From Bacteroidota bacterium (GTDB taxonomy: Bacteria > Bacteroidota > Bacteroidia > AKYH767-A > OLB10), in the NCBI GenBank assembly GCA_019136655.1, contig JAGVTU010000024.1:323553-387552 (forward strand): a stretch of 64,000 nt of DNA, in the 5' to 3' direction. The notes under the pieces were generated by a model. That model saw only the letters and a list, made by a program, of their open reading frames with translations. It was not told where the DNA came from and searched no databases. The position numbers were made by a program, and so were the translations under genes. Shown in pieces: positions 1 to 12,200 of this stretch (positions within the stretch are counted from its first letter, which is position 1; the number at the start of each line of letters is the position of its first letter).

Positions 1-1857
1 ATACCTACTTCGTTTACATTTAAAAAATCTGCCGATTATCAACTAATAGGAAAGGTGCAGGAAGGCCATGCAGAAGAAGTTTTTGACCAGCAGTTTCAGA
101 TGAAGGTTAAATTTTTTCATGGAGTAACAGAGTTTAAACAAAAGATAAAAATCACTACGCGAAAAAAATTCAATGTAGAAGGTTATCTGACTTACATGGC
201 ATGTGATGATGAGAAGTGCCTCCCTCCTACCGATGTTGATTTCAGTTTTACAGTGAATGCAGCAAAGATGAAAAGCTGCATGACTACAGAAAACAATCCC
301 ACTATACAGAAAACAACAGAAGAAGTTGTTGCACCTGTGGCTGCTACTCCTGCAGAAGACACGCTGGTAGCTGAAACGACAGATACTGCTGTAGTGAATG
401 CAGAAAATAATGCAGTGATAACAGAATTAGAACCGGGATGTGGTGATGGAACCGGAGAGAGCAGGCATGTTGACAAGAGCCTGTTAGGAATATTTATTGC
501 GGGATTGTTGGGAGGCTTTGTGGCCTTGCTCACACCCTGTGTGTTTCCGATGATACCAATGACGGTGAGTTTTTTTACAAAGCGCAGCGGCAACCGCAAG
601 AAAGGACTGATGAATGCCATCATCTATTCGCTTTCCATCATTGTAATTTATGTTGGTTTAGGTTTTTTGGTGACGGTGACATTAGGAAGTGATGCACTGA
701 ATGACATGGCCAGCAGTGTGTTTTTCAACCTCACTTTCTTTATTGTATTTCTGATTTTTGCTTTTTCGTTTTTTGGTGCATTTGAAATTGTGCTTCCAAG
801 TTCGCTCGTAAATAAAGCTGATTCAGCCTCTGAAAAAGGTGGTTTGATAGGAATATTTTTTATGGCATTTACGCTGTCGCTGGTTTCGTTTTCGTGTACA
901 GGACCCATTATAGGAACACTGCTGGTAGAAGCTGCACATGGAGGAAGTTACCTGGGACCGCTGACAGGAATGACAGGTTTTGCCTTAGCACTTGCATTGC
1001 CTTTTGGATTGTTCTCTGCATTTCCGGGATGGCTGAACTCACTTCCCAAGTCGGGAGGATGGCTCAATACAGTAAAAGTTTCGCTCGGATTTATAGAACT
1101 TGCATTAGCGTTTAAGTTTTTATCCAATGTGGATTTGGCTTATCACTGGGGATTTCTGAAACGTGAAATATTTATTGCCATCTGGGTGATTATTTTCGGT
1201 ATGCTTGGTTTTTATCTGTTGGGCAAACTTCGTTTTTCGCACGACAGTGATGTGCCTCATATTTCAGTACCACGACTGATGTTTGCAATTTTATCATTGA
1301 CCTTTACCCTTTATCTTATTCCGGGAATCTGGGGAGCACCGCTTAAACTCATAAGTGGATTTCCACCACCTGAGTTTTATAAAGAATGGATAACAGAAAA
1401 AGGAAGTGGACATTGTCCGCATAATCTCAATTGCTATCACGACTATGAAGCTGGAATGGCTTATGCCAAAACAGTAGGCAAGCCTGTGATGGTTGACTTT
1501 ACGGGATGGAGTTGTGTAAATTGTCGAAAGATGGAGGATAATGTATGGAGCGACCCTGAAGTGCTGAAACGACTTTCTGATAAATATGTGCTGATTTCAC
1601 TCTATGTGGATGATAAAGAAGAATTGCCGAAAGAAAAACAATATGTTTCGGAAGTAACAGGAAAAAAAGTACGCACAGTAGGAAACAAATGGAGTGAGTT
1701 GCAGACTTCTGTTTACAAAACCAACTCGCAGCCATATTATGTATTGCTTGATAACAACGGAAGAATTCTTGCTGAGCCCAGAGGATACACCCCTGACATT
1801 AAAACGTACACACGTTTCCTTGATGAAGGACTTTGCCGTTATTCGAAAAGAAAGTAG
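1..1857 (+). CDS. dsbD: Thiol:disulfide interchange protein, DsbD family (5' end outside window)
   Basis: This protein passes electrons from cytoplasmic thioredoxin across the inner membrane to periplasmic thiol proteins. The reading frame is open to base 1, so the gene is cut by the window edge. A GTG at 55 is only an internal codon and is not the start. The order seen is an N-terminal DsbC-like beta domain, a Thr/Glu-rich linker, a multi-pass DsbD/CcdA membrane domain and a C-terminal thioredoxin domain. The membrane domain carries the conserved cysteines in TPCVFPMIP (about 525-555) and in SCTGP (about 893-908). The thioredoxin domain carries WSCVNC (cysteine codons at 1513 and 1522). All parts of the three-module relay are present except the missing N-terminus. 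The assignment is secure at family level. The exact periplasmic partners are unknown, but a TlpA-like protein at 21.4-22.9 kb is a plausible client. Confidence 0.93.
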   Translation: MPTSFTFKKSADYQLIGKVQEGHAEEVFDQQFQMKVKFFHGVTEFKQKIKITTRKKFNVEGYLTYMACDDEKCLPPTDVDFSFTVNAAKMKSCMTTENNPTIQKTTEEVVAPVAATPAEDTLVAETTDTAVVNAENNAVITELEPGCGDGTGESRHVDKSLLGIFIAGLLGGFVALLTPCVFPMIPMTVSFFTKRSGNRKKGLMNAIIYSLSIIVIYVGLGFLVTVTLGSDALNDMASSVFFNLTFFIVFLIFAFSFFGAFEIVLPSSLVNKADSASEKGGLIGIFFMAFTLSLVSFSCTGPIIGTLLVEAAHGGSYLGPLTGMTGFALALALPFGLFSAFPGWLNSLPKSGGWLNTVKVSLGFIELALAFKFLSNVDLAYHWGFLKREIFIAIWVIIFGMLGFYLLGKLRFSHDSDVPHISVPRLMFAILSLTFTLYLIPGIWGAPLKLISGFPPPEFYKEWITEKGSGHCPHNLNCYHDYEAGMAYAKTVGKPVMVDFTGWSCVNCRKMEDNVWSDPEVLKRLSDKYVLISLYVDDKEELPKEKQYVSEVTGKKVRTVGNKWSELQTSVYKTNSQPYYVLLDNNGRILAEPRGYTPDIKTYTRFLDEGLCRYSKRK

Positions 1858-1933
1858 TTCAGAATCTATTAGGCAGTAAAACGAAACACTGCAATGTGAT
1901 TAACCTTATCTTTACACTTTAAAATTTAAATAC

Positions 1934-2242
1934 ATGGATAATAAAAACGAAAATCAACTGAATATAGAGTTGAGCGAAGAAATTGCTGACGGTACATATT
2001 CCAATTTAGCCATCATCACACATTCCAATTCGGAATTTGTAATTGACTTTATAAAAGTGATGCCCGGAGTGCCAAAAGCCAAGGTAAAATCACGTATAGT
2101 GCTTACGCCACAACATGCCAAAAGACTGCTTGGTGCACTGAACGAAAACATCACCAAATATGAGCAGGTACATGGCCCCATCAAACAAACAGAAGGCATT
2201 GCCATACCAATGAATTTTGGCGGACCAACTGCGCAGGCATAA
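1934..2242 (+). CDS. DUF3467 family protein
   Basis: A small soluble protein of 102 aa. The pattern of an N-terminal acidic stretch, then YSNLAIITHSNSEFVIDF, a Lys-rich KAKVKSRIVLTP segment and a helical HAKRLLGALNENITKYE segment matches DUF3467, a family widespread in Bacteroidota with no established function. No signal peptide or membrane segment is seen. It follows the dsbD-like gene by 76 bp, and an imperfect -7-like TATCTTTA lies at 1907-1914, so it may have its own promoter. It ends just before a strong bidirectional hairpin. The family call rests on recalled sequence pattern; no function is claimed. Confidence 0.8.
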   Translation: MDNKNENQLNIELSEEIADGTYSNLAIITHSNSEFVIDFIKVMPGVPKAKVKSRIVLTPQHAKRLLGALNENITKYEQVHGPIKQTEGIAIPMNFGGPTAQA

Positions 2243-2272
2243 GTTTTAACAACACTGCTTAAGGCAGATAAC

Positions 2273-2309
2273 AAACAGAAAAAGCTCCCAATGGGAGCTT
2301 TTTCTGTTT
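2273..2309. terminator. Bidirectional intrinsic terminator between convergent genes
   Basis: A perfect 17-bp inverted repeat with an AAT loop (2290-2292) has AGCTCCC/GGGAGCT at its core and A/T tracts on both outer arms. Either strand therefore gives a hairpin followed by U residues. It sits between the plus-strand DUF3467 gene and the minus-strand T9SS protein gene, so it can end both transcripts. Confidence 0.9.
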
Positions 2310-2321
2310 CTGTCACTCTGA

Positions 2322-5099
2322 TCAGAGTTTAGTAATCTTTGTCTGGAAGACTCCTTTGCTACATTTCAACTGAAGGATGTAATATCCTGAAGGCAACTGC
2401 TTACTAATTTCAACCACTGAGCCTTGTGGGTCAGAAATTTCTTTATAATAAACTTCCTGACCTACGGTGTTGAATATTTTCACTTCTGCATTTCCTTTGA
2501 ATCCGGTGTGGAAGTTCAGATAGAACATATCCTTAGAAGGATTGGGATAAATGGAAACGCCTGCTTTTTCCATATTCAAATCATCAAAAGAAACGATGAG
2601 ATATGGTTCAGAAGTTACCACACATCCTGTCGCGGCATCTGTTACCTGAACAGTATAGGAACCGGGACCTGTAGTTTGATAGGTCTGACCGGTAGCACCT
2701 GCAATCGGTTGTCCGTTGAGCAACCACTGATAGTTGGCAGCAGGAGAAGAAGTGAGTAAAGAACCTGAAGGAGTAATTACAGGAACAGGAGGACCAATTA
2801 CCACACCTGTTACCGGAACGAAAGGACTCTTACAACCACTTGTAACAATCCAACGATACAGATAATAATAGGCTGCACCGGTTTGTGCATTAGGATTGAA
2901 ATATCCTGTTATGGAAATGGGGCATCCTGAAATGGTATATGGATAAACAGCACCGGAGGTGTTGTAATAAAGATTCACACTACCTGCTGCTACTAAAAGT
3001 CTGTAACCTGTGCCTCCGGTAACGCTGAAGCCAAGATATACCGGATGAATATTAAAGGTATTTGGAACTGTAACAGTTTTACTCTGAAGAATGTTGGCTC
3101 CTGCAGCATCCATCAGATTAATGGTAACAGTACCGGCAGAAACAGGATAGATATAAACAGAGTCAATGGTTGCTTCCTGCACAGCGTCAAAGCGCATACC
3201 GTAGTTGTTGCTGGCATTGCTTGCCTGACTACCGATACCTCTGTCAATGGGGCCGAGGGTATAAACCTGTCCGCCATCCACAGTCTGTACATAAAATGTT
3301 GTGGTACTATTCAGCTGAACATCGTAGTTATTTCCGGTATTCACCAACGTATCACCCGTTGCCGAAGTAAACCAGTTTACAATACCGCTTCCTGTAGAAG
3401 AAAGATTGGCTATAGCACCTGCACAAATTGTATCGTTGGTAGTGGTAGGTGTGGTAACTGCAATCACATTAATAGTTACAGAGTTGGAATGAACCGTAGG
3501 GCAACCTCCGCTGATTACCTCTGCTCTGTAATCGCCCGTAATGGTAGGATTAAACTGAAATGGTGTAACTGTGCCGCCACTGATATTCGTCCAACCACTG
3601 CCACTGTTCACCTGCCACTGAATGTTTCCGGTGTAACCGGTTAAAATCAATGTGGTTACTGAACCTGAACAAACAGTTGCAGCAGTAAGGGTAGCAGTAC
3701 CTGCAACCGATGTTGGCCCAACATCAATAAACACACTGTCTATAGCCCCACAAGTTCCGTCTGAACCTGCAACATAATACATAGTGGGGACAGTAGGTGC
3801 AGCAGTTACACTGGTACCTGTTGTTCCGCTAAGGCCTGTTGCAGGAAACCATGTATAACTATAATTTGAATTTGTGCTTGACACAGTAAGATTGGCAGAC
3901 TGACCCATACACAATGCAGTTGACGAAGCAGTGATAGTTACCGGAGTAGAAGGGTTGATAGTTGCCACAACAGGAACTCTTGGGCTTGAGCAACCAAATC
4001 CTTGGAAGGGCAATGTCATTGAAGGGTTTGTTGAGCCAATTGACAGTGTCTGAATTGCAAAATCTGTAGCATTGTTATTATCCAGAAAACCGGTACGTAC
4101 TGCTCCCTGGCCGGCTCCGACTGTGGTAATATCTACTCCATTGCCTGACCAAATTGTGGAGGGGATAGTGACAGTAACACCATTGATAACTGGAGCCATT
4201 GCCTGAATGCTGTCTGCAGGCCAGTTCATCGGCACAAAATCTCTTACTACGTTGTTATTATCGAGAATGATGGCCCATCCTGTGAATGTTGGGTATGCTC
4301 CGGAATTCCAGAGTATATTGGAACCCCAGTAGTTGGGTCCTGCTGCTGCATCAGTCCAGTTCAGTACACCACCGGGAGGAATGATACCTGAAAGTGTCTG
4401 TACATTTGGATTGACAGAATTTATAACAGTATAACTGTTGTTAATAGCTACTTTCCACCCTGTAACATCAACAGGGAGTGAAGATACATTTTGAATTTCC
4501 AGATCATCACCTGAACCACCGGAAGTTTCATCGTTAACATCCATTTCGGTAATAATAATTGGACTTGCACCACCACCACCGCTGTAGGTATTATCTTCAA
4601 GATAAAATGTGGTTGTGGTTCCAACAGTAACATTCACAGAGTTGCCTGTTCCGATGGGGATACCTCCTGTGGGGGCAGTGTACCAGCGCAATGATCCTGT
4701 TGCAGAACCAGTACCGGTAAGTGTTAACTGTCCATAACCACAACGTGATGCACCTGTACCTGAGGGTACGGGAATAGAACCTACAGTTACGAGAACACTG
4801 TTGGATGTATCAGAAGGACATCCTGTAGCTGTAACAATCACACGGTATTCTTTTGTAGCACCGGGAACCACAGTGTAAGTGTCTGTAGTTCCGGTTTCAT
4901 TCACCCATACAGAACCATCATAGCTCTGCCATTGAAACACCGTTCCGGTATAACCGGTTGTGACGAGTACAATCGTATCCTGATAACAAATAGAATCACG
5001 ATTGGAAGTAACAGTTCCTGCTACTGAACATGCATTGCTGTTTTCTGCAAACATGAAAACAGAAAAAATAATTGCGAGTAAAAATTTATTCATTTTCAT
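2322..5099 (-). CDS. Secreted T9SS type A cargo with Ig-like repeats and lamin-tail-like domain
   Basis: A predicted cell-surface or secreted protein of 925 aa. A signal peptide (residues 1-24, MKMNKFLLAI...NSNA) is followed by Ig-like beta-sandwich units rich in Thr, Ser, Gly and Val, several with CxGxxxxL motifs. At about residues 180-300 a segment with IIITEMDVNDE, DLEIQN and VDVTGWKV resembles the lamin-tail domain (LTD) seen in many secreted bacterial proteins. The last 75 residues form a type A T9SS sorting domain: SIYPNPSKD, then VKIFNTVGQEV, then LPSGYYILQLKCSKG and FQTKITKL. The family knowledge is that this tail directs export through the T9SS and is cleaved or anchored at the surface. 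No catalytic motif is seen, so adhesion or matrix binding is only a guess. Confidence 0.85.
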   Translation of the reverse strand: MKMNKFLLAIIFSVFMFAENSNACSVAGTVTSNRDSICYQDTIVLVTTGYTGTVFQWQSYDGSVWVNETGTTDTYTVVPGATKEYRVIVTATGCPSDTSNSVLVTVGSIPVPSGTGASRCGYGQLTLTGTGSATGSLRWYTAPTGGIPIGTGNSVNVTVGTTTTFYLEDNTYSGGGGASPIIITEMDVNDETSGGSGDDLEIQNVSSLPVDVTGWKVAINNSYTVINSVNPNVQTLSGIIPPGGVLNWTDAAAGPNYWGSNILWNSGAYPTFTGWAIILDNNNVVRDFVPMNWPADSIQAMAPVINGVTVTIPSTIWSGNGVDITTVGAGQGAVRTGFLDNNNATDFAIQTLSIGSTNPSMTLPFQGFGCSSPRVPVVATINPSTPVTITASSTALCMGQSANLTVSSTNSNYSYTWFPATGLSGTTGTSVTAAPTVPTMYYVAGSDGTCGAIDSVFIDVGPTSVAGTATLTAATVCSGSVTTLILTGYTGNIQWQVNSGSGWTNISGGTVTPFQFNPTITGDYRAEVISGGCPTVHSNSVTINVIAVTTPTTTNDTICAGAIANLSSTGSGIVNWFTSATGDTLVNTGNNYDVQLNSTTTFYVQTVDGGQVYTLGPIDRGIGSQASNASNNYGMRFDAVQEATIDSVYIYPVSAGTVTINLMDAAGANILQSKTVTVPNTFNIHPVYLGFSVTGGTGYRLLVAAGSVNLYYNTSGAVYPYTISGCPISITGYFNPNAQTGAAYYYLYRWIVTSGCKSPFVPVTGVVIGPPVPVITPSGSLLTSSPAANYQWLLNGQPIAGATGQTYQTTGPGSYTVQVTDAATGCVVTSEPYLIVSFDDLNMEKAGVSIYPNPSKDMFYLNFHTGFKGNAEVKIFNTVGQEVYYKEISDPQGSVVEISKQLPSGYYILQLKCSKGVFQTKITKL

Positions 5100-5276
5100 T
5101 TTTAAGATTGGTTGATTCTTTGCGAAAATAAGAATTATTTATCAATTGTTTCCATAGAAGTAATTCTATAATTTTCAATTAAATTTCAATCAGGACATAT
5201 ACTTCATGGTTAAAAATTTACTCTGAAAAATTGCATCCAATTGATAATTCATTATTCAATTTATCCTTATAAAGCT

Positions 5277-5284
5277 TAATTTTG
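5277..5284 (+). promoter_or_regulatory. Putative -7 box (TAnnTTTG) for the OmpA-family lipoprotein
   Basis: TAATTTTG matches the Bacteroidota -7 consensus and lies about 40 bases before the ATG at 5326. I do not find a convincing TTTG at the expected -33 spacing, so this is a partial match. Confidence 0.5.
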
Positions 5285-5325
5285 CACTCCGAAAAAAATA
5301 TAATTACGTTAAAAAAAACAAAGAA

Positions 5326-6177
5326 ATGAGAAAGACGACATTGTTAATGATTGGAGGAAGCTTGTTAATGGCCTCCTGCGTAAGTCAGAAAAAATACAAA
5401 GCACAGGTAAGCAAGTACGATACTTTAAAAACAGATTATGACAAACTCGACTATCAGCTAAGCGCCTGCCTGGCAGATAAAGATAAAAACGCAAAAAAGG
5501 TTGATGATCTTGAACAACAGGTTGCTTATCTGAAAGCCAACAGCACGACTATGCTGAAACAACTTTCTGACCTGTCGGTGCTGACAGCAAGCCAGAGTGA
5601 AAGTATTAAAAAATCACTGGAAAATATCAATGCAAAAGATATTTACATTCAGGATTTGCAACGTGAGATGAACAGAAAAGATTCTTTGAATATGGCACTT
5701 GTTCTGAATTTGAAAGGTGCATTAAAAGATGTAAACGATCAGGATGTTCAGATAAAAGTTGAAGGAAGTGCAGTGTTTATTTCCATTTCAGACAAGATGC
5801 TGTTTAAGAGCGGCAGCTATGAAATAACACCACGTGCAAAAGAAGTTTTAGGAAAAGTGGCAGCAGTGATAAAAGCTCAGCCTGATGTGCAGTTTATGGT
5901 GGAAGGTCATACCGATAATAAACCTATTCAAACAGGTTTTATCAAGGACAACTGGGATTTAAGTGTACTGCGCTCGACATCTGTAGTGAGAGTATTGCAA
6001 AAAAATTACGGTGTAGATCCTACTCGCATGATTGCAGCAGGTAGAAGTGAGTATAACAACCTGGAGCCTAATACCACTGCAGCAGGCCGTTCACTGAACC
6101 GCAGAACACGTATTGTAATTCTGCCTCAGTTAGATCAGTTTTTTAAATTGTTGGAACCAAAGGAAAATCAGCAATAA
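5326..6177 (+). CDS. OmpA-family peptidoglycan-binding lipoprotein
   Basis: An outer-membrane lipoprotein of 283 aa predicted to tether the outer membrane to peptidoglycan. The signal peptide ends in LLMASC (Cys18), a clear lipobox. Residues about 25-130 are heptad-like and charged, predicting a long coiled coil. The C-terminal OmpA domain spans about 140-275 and shows the NFxxxS-like start, VEGHTDNKP and GRSEYNNLEPN...GRSLNRRTRIVI, which include the Asp and Arg used for binding diaminopimelate in this family. It lies next to, and converges on, the giant adhesin gene but is monocistronic, with its own -7 box and a very strong terminator. No beta-barrel is present, so it is not classical OmpA. 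It resembles the Pal/MotB-type OmpA lipoproteins. Confidence 0.88.
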   Translation: MRKTTLLMIGGSLLMASCVSQKKYKAQVSKYDTLKTDYDKLDYQLSACLADKDKNAKKVDDLEQQVAYLKANSTTMLKQLSDLSVLTASQSESIKKSLENINAKDIYIQDLQREMNRKDSLNMALVLNLKGALKDVNDQDVQIKVEGSAVFISISDKMLFKSGSYEITPRAKEVLGKVAAVIKAQPDVQFMVEGHTDNKPIQTGFIKDNWDLSVLRSTSVVRVLQKNYGVDPTRMIAAGRSEYNNLEPNTTAAGRSLNRRTRIVILPQLDQFFKLLEPKENQQ

Positions 6178-6189
6178 AATAGCTTAGCT

Positions 6190-6235
6190 AAAAAAGAGAG
6201 AGGCTGTGCTTGCGAGCACAGCCTCTCTCTTTTTT
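6190..6235. terminator. Strong bidirectional intrinsic terminator
   Basis: A perfect 21-bp stem (6190-6210 with 6215-6235) has a four-base TGCG loop and A6/T6 tracts at its ends, so it terminates on both strands. It lies between the OmpA-family gene (plus) and the 13.2-kb SprB-like gene (minus), whose stop is only 8 bases away. Confidence 0.95.
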
Positions 6236-6243
6236 GACAATCG

Positions 6244-9200
6244 TTATCTGATAAGTGTAACCGTTCCTTTGAACTCTTCCTGCTTATCAAAAATATTCTT
6301 GACAATAACTTTATACACATACACACCCTGCTGACAAAGAGAATGATTAAACATATTCATTCCTTCCCATGCAGGATTATCAGAAGTCTGATTGAAAACC
6401 AAATTTCCCCAACGGTCGAAAATCAGCATTTGTAATTGTGTGTAACCAATTCCATTTACACTGAAGAAATCATTCCGGCCATCATTGTTTGGTGAGAAAG
6501 CATTGGGAATGTAAATGGTGAATGCGCCACCTACATGCACTTCGCCATAAGCGGTATCGGTGCAATGATGTTCGTTGGCTGCTACCATCACAATCTGATA
6601 AATTCCCGTATCGTTATAAGCATAGAATGGATTTGGCTCAGAAGAAACACCTCTGTTGTCACCGAAATCCCATTGATAATATGATGCGCTGATGCTGTGA
6701 TTGTAAAATTCAAAACGCGGATCCAAAATATTTGTCTCGGTACGGTTGATATCGAATGCTGCAATGGGATTATCATAAACAGAAATTAAATCATCCAGTA
6801 CCAGACTGTTTTCACAACCTTCATTGCTGATGGCATATAAACCTACAGAATAAATACCCGGATTTTCATACGTATGAACTGCTGATACCACTGAATCTTT
6901 ATCACCGTCACCAAATGTCCACTGATAGCTTACGGCATTTGCACTTAGATTGCTGAATGAAACTGTTAAAGGCACACAACCTTCTGTGTCGAGAGGTTCA
7001 AAATTTACCTGAGGCAAAGGATTTACAATTACTGTACTCAGTGCCTGTGCAGGCAACACTGTGCATCCATCATTGACCAATGCAGTATAAACAGAAGTTG
7101 AAGGAGGAGTAACAGTTATGGACGATGCTGCCTGTCCGTTCCATGTGATGGAATAAGGACCTCCGTTTCCGCCTGAAGCATTTGCAATAAGTGTTACAGA
7201 CTGTCCCTGACAGATAGTATCGTCAGGAGATACAACAATACTCAGAGGAGGATTGACATTGACATTAGCATAACGCAAAGGAGAATTGCAACCTGCATTA
7301 TCGGTGATGAATACATTATATGCTGTGGTGACAGAAGGATTAACCTGCAACACTGCTCCTACATATCCGGTGTTCCACTTAAAAGTATAGGGCGGAGTTC
7401 CTCCTGAAGCAGATGCAGTAAGCGTAGCCTGCTGACCAAGACAAATAGTTGGATCAGGCGAAACTGAAACTGCAATAGCTGTAGGCTGACTAATTGTAGC
7501 AGCAAGTTGTGTAGTACAGCCATTCAAATCAGTAACGACAAGAGAATAATTTCCCTGTGCAATATTTGAAATGGAAGAAATGGTATCACCTGTATTCCAC
7601 ATATACTGATATGGAGCTACACCACCGGTTACCACTACTGCAACAGAGCCGTTGCTTTGTCCGTTGCATAATACATTCTGCACCTGCGATGTTGCCACAA
7701 GTAAGTCAGGCTGAGTCATTGTATCGCTGATACTGAAAGTACATCCATTGCCGTCTGTAACAATCAAAGTGTATGGGCCTGCAGCAAGGTTTGAAAAAAT
7801 GTTTGACTGCTGCCCTGCTCCACCGCTGACGGCATATACGAAGTTGCCTACACCCCCTGATGCAAGCAGACTGATGCTGCCATCAGTTCCACCGAAACAA
7901 CTTACTGGATTAACCTGAGCAGTTGCTGCAATGGCCTGCGGTTGTGTGATGCTTGTTGCAACTATTGTGGTGCATCCGTTGGCATCCATTGCAGAGATGG
8001 AATAAGTATTGGGTGGCAAAGAATCAAAAATTAAACCTGACTGATAATTTATTCCGCCATCAATAGAATATTGAATTGCTCCTGTTCCTCCTGTTACAGA
8101 TACTGTAACAGAACCGTTGTTGAATCCAAAACAACTCACATCTGCAGTTGTGGCGGTAAGCACCAACAGTGGTGGTTGCATTACGCTGACAGAGTCGGTA
8201 GTGCTGCAGTTATTTGCATCGGTAACTACAACGGTATAAACTCCAGCAGCAATATTCTGAACTGTTTGAGATGTGTTACCGGAAATATTCCAGTTGTATG
8301 CATAGGGACTTGTTCCACCGGATGCATTTACAGTGGCTGTGCCGGTGCTGCCTCCATTACATAAAACAGCAGTTGATGCAGTTTGAGTGATTAACTGCGT
8401 TGGCTGACTTAATGCAGTGCTGACAGAATCGAGACATCCATTGGCATCCTGCACATAGAGCATATAATTACCTGCAGGCAATCCGTTGAATATGGAAGCT
8501 GATTGCCATGTTACTCCCCTGTCCACACTATAGTTAAACGGAGAAGTTCCTGAGGAAGTACTTAATGTAACTGAGCCATCAGAAATATTGTAGCATGAAA
8601 TATTGGTTGAAGAAATGAGTGACAATACCGGTGCAGGTGCACTGGATACAGCAATGCTGTCAGTAATCTGACAGTTATTGGTATCCATCACTACTATGTG
8701 ATAGGTATTTGGAATCAGCCCTGCAAAAGTTCCTGAAGACTGATAGCTGATACCTCCGTTAACACTGTACTGATAGGCACCATTTCCTCCATTGCCACTC
8801 AGCGTAAGCATTGCATTTGCATTGCCACATGTTGCAACAGAAGAAGTAACAGAATAAGTAAGTAATGGTGGTTCATTGACAACAATGAAACTGTCAGCCA
8901 CACATCCGTTCTGATCCACAACAGTTAAATCATAATTGCCGGCTGCAAGGTTGTTAAATACATTTCCCATTTGCAGTGTCTGACCATTGTTGATGCTGTA
9001 CTGGAATGGACCTGTACCGCTGCTTTGTGTCAATACAATTGTCCCTCCGTTATCACCATGACATTTTAAATCGGTAACAGCAATATTGGAAATCACAGGC
9101 CCACTGATATTATTTATCACTGTGGTTTGAGTTACAGTACATGCATTTCCGTCCTGCAAAATAACAGAGTATGATGTTGCACTAAGCGAATCAAACAATG

Positions 9201-12200
9201 CTGAGGTCTGCCAAGTAGTACCACCATCAACACTAAACTGATAGTTGCCTGCTCCTCCTGAAGTATTGGCTACGGTAATTGTTCCGTTGCTGTTGCCACA
9301 GGTAGCCGCAGTAGTATTTAAGGTGAAGTTTACAGGAGCAGGTTGCGAAATCAATTCATTGGAAGAAACTGTACAGCCATTGGCATCAGAAACTACAATG
9401 CCATAAGTTCCAACTGCCAGATTTGAAAACTGAGCGGAAGTCTGATACGAAGAACCGTTGTTGATGGAATAAGTTAAAGGTGATGTACCACCTGAAGCAT
9501 TCACAGAAATACTTCCATTGCTGAAACCATTGCACAACACATTAACAACCGTTGAAGGCGATAATACCGGCCCTGGTGCATCAGTTACTGTTACTGCTGT
9601 TTGTGCAATACAATGATTTGAATCCTGAACTACTATTGTATAACTTCCTGCATTAACCGATGTGAACTGCGCAGATGCCTGATACGTTATTCCACTGTCG
9701 GAAGAATAAGTAAGCAATCCCACTCCTCCGTTTGCAGTTACATTGATCAAACCATTTGCACTGCTGCAGGTAGTACCTGTTGCAGCAGCACTTACAACCA
9801 ACTGAGCTGGCTGCTGGATGGTTGCAGATGACGTTGCCGTACATCCGTTGGCATCCTGCACAACAATCTGATAATTTCCCTGAGGAAGATTGTTGAAATA
9901 ATTACCTGACTGAAAAGTACTGCCATTGTTGACTGAATATTGCAAAGCACCTGTTCCACCACTTGCACTTACCGTTACCGAACCATTGGCCAATCCATAA
10001 CATTTAACATCTGCTGCCACCACATTTGTTACTGATGGTGCAGCCTGATTGGTGATAACAGACTGCGCGCTTACCAAACATCCGTTGTCGTCTTGAACAA
10101 CTACATTGTAAGTATTTGCAGCAAGATTTGTAAACTGGTTTGAACTCTGAAAGTTCACTCCATTATCTATTGAATAATTAAACGGAGATGTTCCTCCAAT
10201 AACGTTGAATGACAATGTACCATTTGCATTTCCACAGGTAGATGGTGTGTTGCTGGTGTTGAATAATAATGCATCAGGTTCGGTAAGCTGTACACTATAA
10301 GTTGCCTGACAACCTGCAGCATCCAGTACAATAATGGCATAACTGCCCTGAGCAAGGTTTGAATAAGCATTAGCAGCGGAGTATGTACTTCCATTGTCAA
10401 TGGAATACTGAAGTGCACCTGTTCCTCCGGTTGCACTAATAGTAATCATACCATCGTTGCTGCCATTACAGGTCAGTGAAGCGTAAGTTACATTAGAAAT
10501 TACCGGTGCATTGGTATTGTTTACAGAAGCAACATCTGTTGCAATACATCCGTTTGCATCCTGAACAATGATTTGATAATTGCCTGCACCCTGATTGGGG
10601 AAACTTCCGCCCGGCTGATACGATGAACCATTATTTATGGAATACTGCAATGCTCCTGCACCACCGCTTGCACTCAAAGTAATGCTTCCGTTTGAAACTC
10701 CGCAAGAAGCATCTGTTACAGCAACATTGACAACAATCTCATCAGGTTCTGTAATGGTAACACTTGTTGTTACCGAACATCCCTGTGCATCGGTTACAAG
10801 TACAGTATAGTTGCCCGCAGTAAGTGCAGAGAAAATATTTGATGACTGTGATGTTATTCCTCCATTGATGCTGTAACTTAATGTACCTGTACCTCCAGTA
10901 ACATTTACAACCACTGAACCATCATTATATCCGAAACAACTTACATTGGTAACAGGTGATGAGTTCACTACAGGTGAAGCAGTATTTAAAACACTTGCAG
11001 CAACTGAGGATGTACAACCATTTGCATCCTGCACCACTACATTATAATTTCCGGCAAGTAAATTCAAAAACAAGGAATCACTCAGATAATTTACACCACC
11101 GTCAATGCTGTAGGTCAACATTCCTGAACCTCCTGCGGCAGAAACAGTAAGTGTTCCGTTTGCATTTCCGCAAGTTGCATCTGTTGATGTCGTACTTACT
11201 GCAATGGCCTGCGGTTCTGATAAAATTGCAGAAGAAGAAACCGTACAGCCATTGGCATCCTGCACAAGTACCTGATAGCTTCCTGCACTGAGGTTAGCAA
11301 ATGAATTCGTACTTTGGAATGTTGCACCATTGTCAATTGAATACTGAAGAGGTGAAGTACCATTGCTCACAGAAATGGTTATTGTTCCATTACCACTTCC
11401 GTTGCAGTTAAGATCGGTATGAGCAACATTATTTATCACCGGTGAAGGAGCTGAACTCACTTGCACAGCCGAAGATGCTGAACAGCCATTTGCATCAGTA
11501 ATCACCAACTGATAACTTCCTGATGAAAGAGATAAAAACTGATTGGAAGTTTGGAAAGTTAATCCATTGTCAGAAGAATACTGATAAGGTGAGGTACCAC
11601 CATTTGAGCTGATGGTAATGCTACCATTCGCATTGCCACAGGTAGAACCCGCTGCTGTTGAAGTAAAAGTAAGCAAAGGTGGTTCGGCAACCGTTACGGA
11701 AGAAGTAACTGTACAACCGCTGGCATCCTGTACTACTACCGTATAACTTCCCGGAATTATATTACTGAATGAAGGTGACGATTGATAAGTAGCACCATTG
11801 TTGACAGAATATTGCAATACACCTGTGCCTCCGGATGCATTGATGCTGACAGTGCCATTGTTCAATCCGTTACAGGTTACATCAGTGCCGATTACTGCAC
11901 TGATCACCGGAGCAGCATTGTTGCTCACAGCAGCAGCAACTGAATCCATACAACCGTTGGCATCCTGGATGATGATGGTATAATTTCCTGCAGGAAGAAA
12001 ATTAAATACTGCTGCCTGCTGATATGAAGAGCCATGATCAAGAGAATATACGAAAGCACCTGTACCACCGCTTGCACTAACTGTTATTGAACCATCAGCC
12101 TGATTGCAATTTGCATTTGTGGTAGCAGCACTGAGTGATATGGGTGTAGGCTGACTGACAGATGTTGCAGAAGTAGCAGTACAACCATTTGCATCCTGAA

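Noticed and set aside
3045..3644. 199-codon open frame on the plus strand inside the T9SS gene
   Set aside because: It is antisense to a well-supported repeat protein, is rich in Cys, Asn and Arg, and has no domain or start signal; it arises from the biased composition of the repeats.
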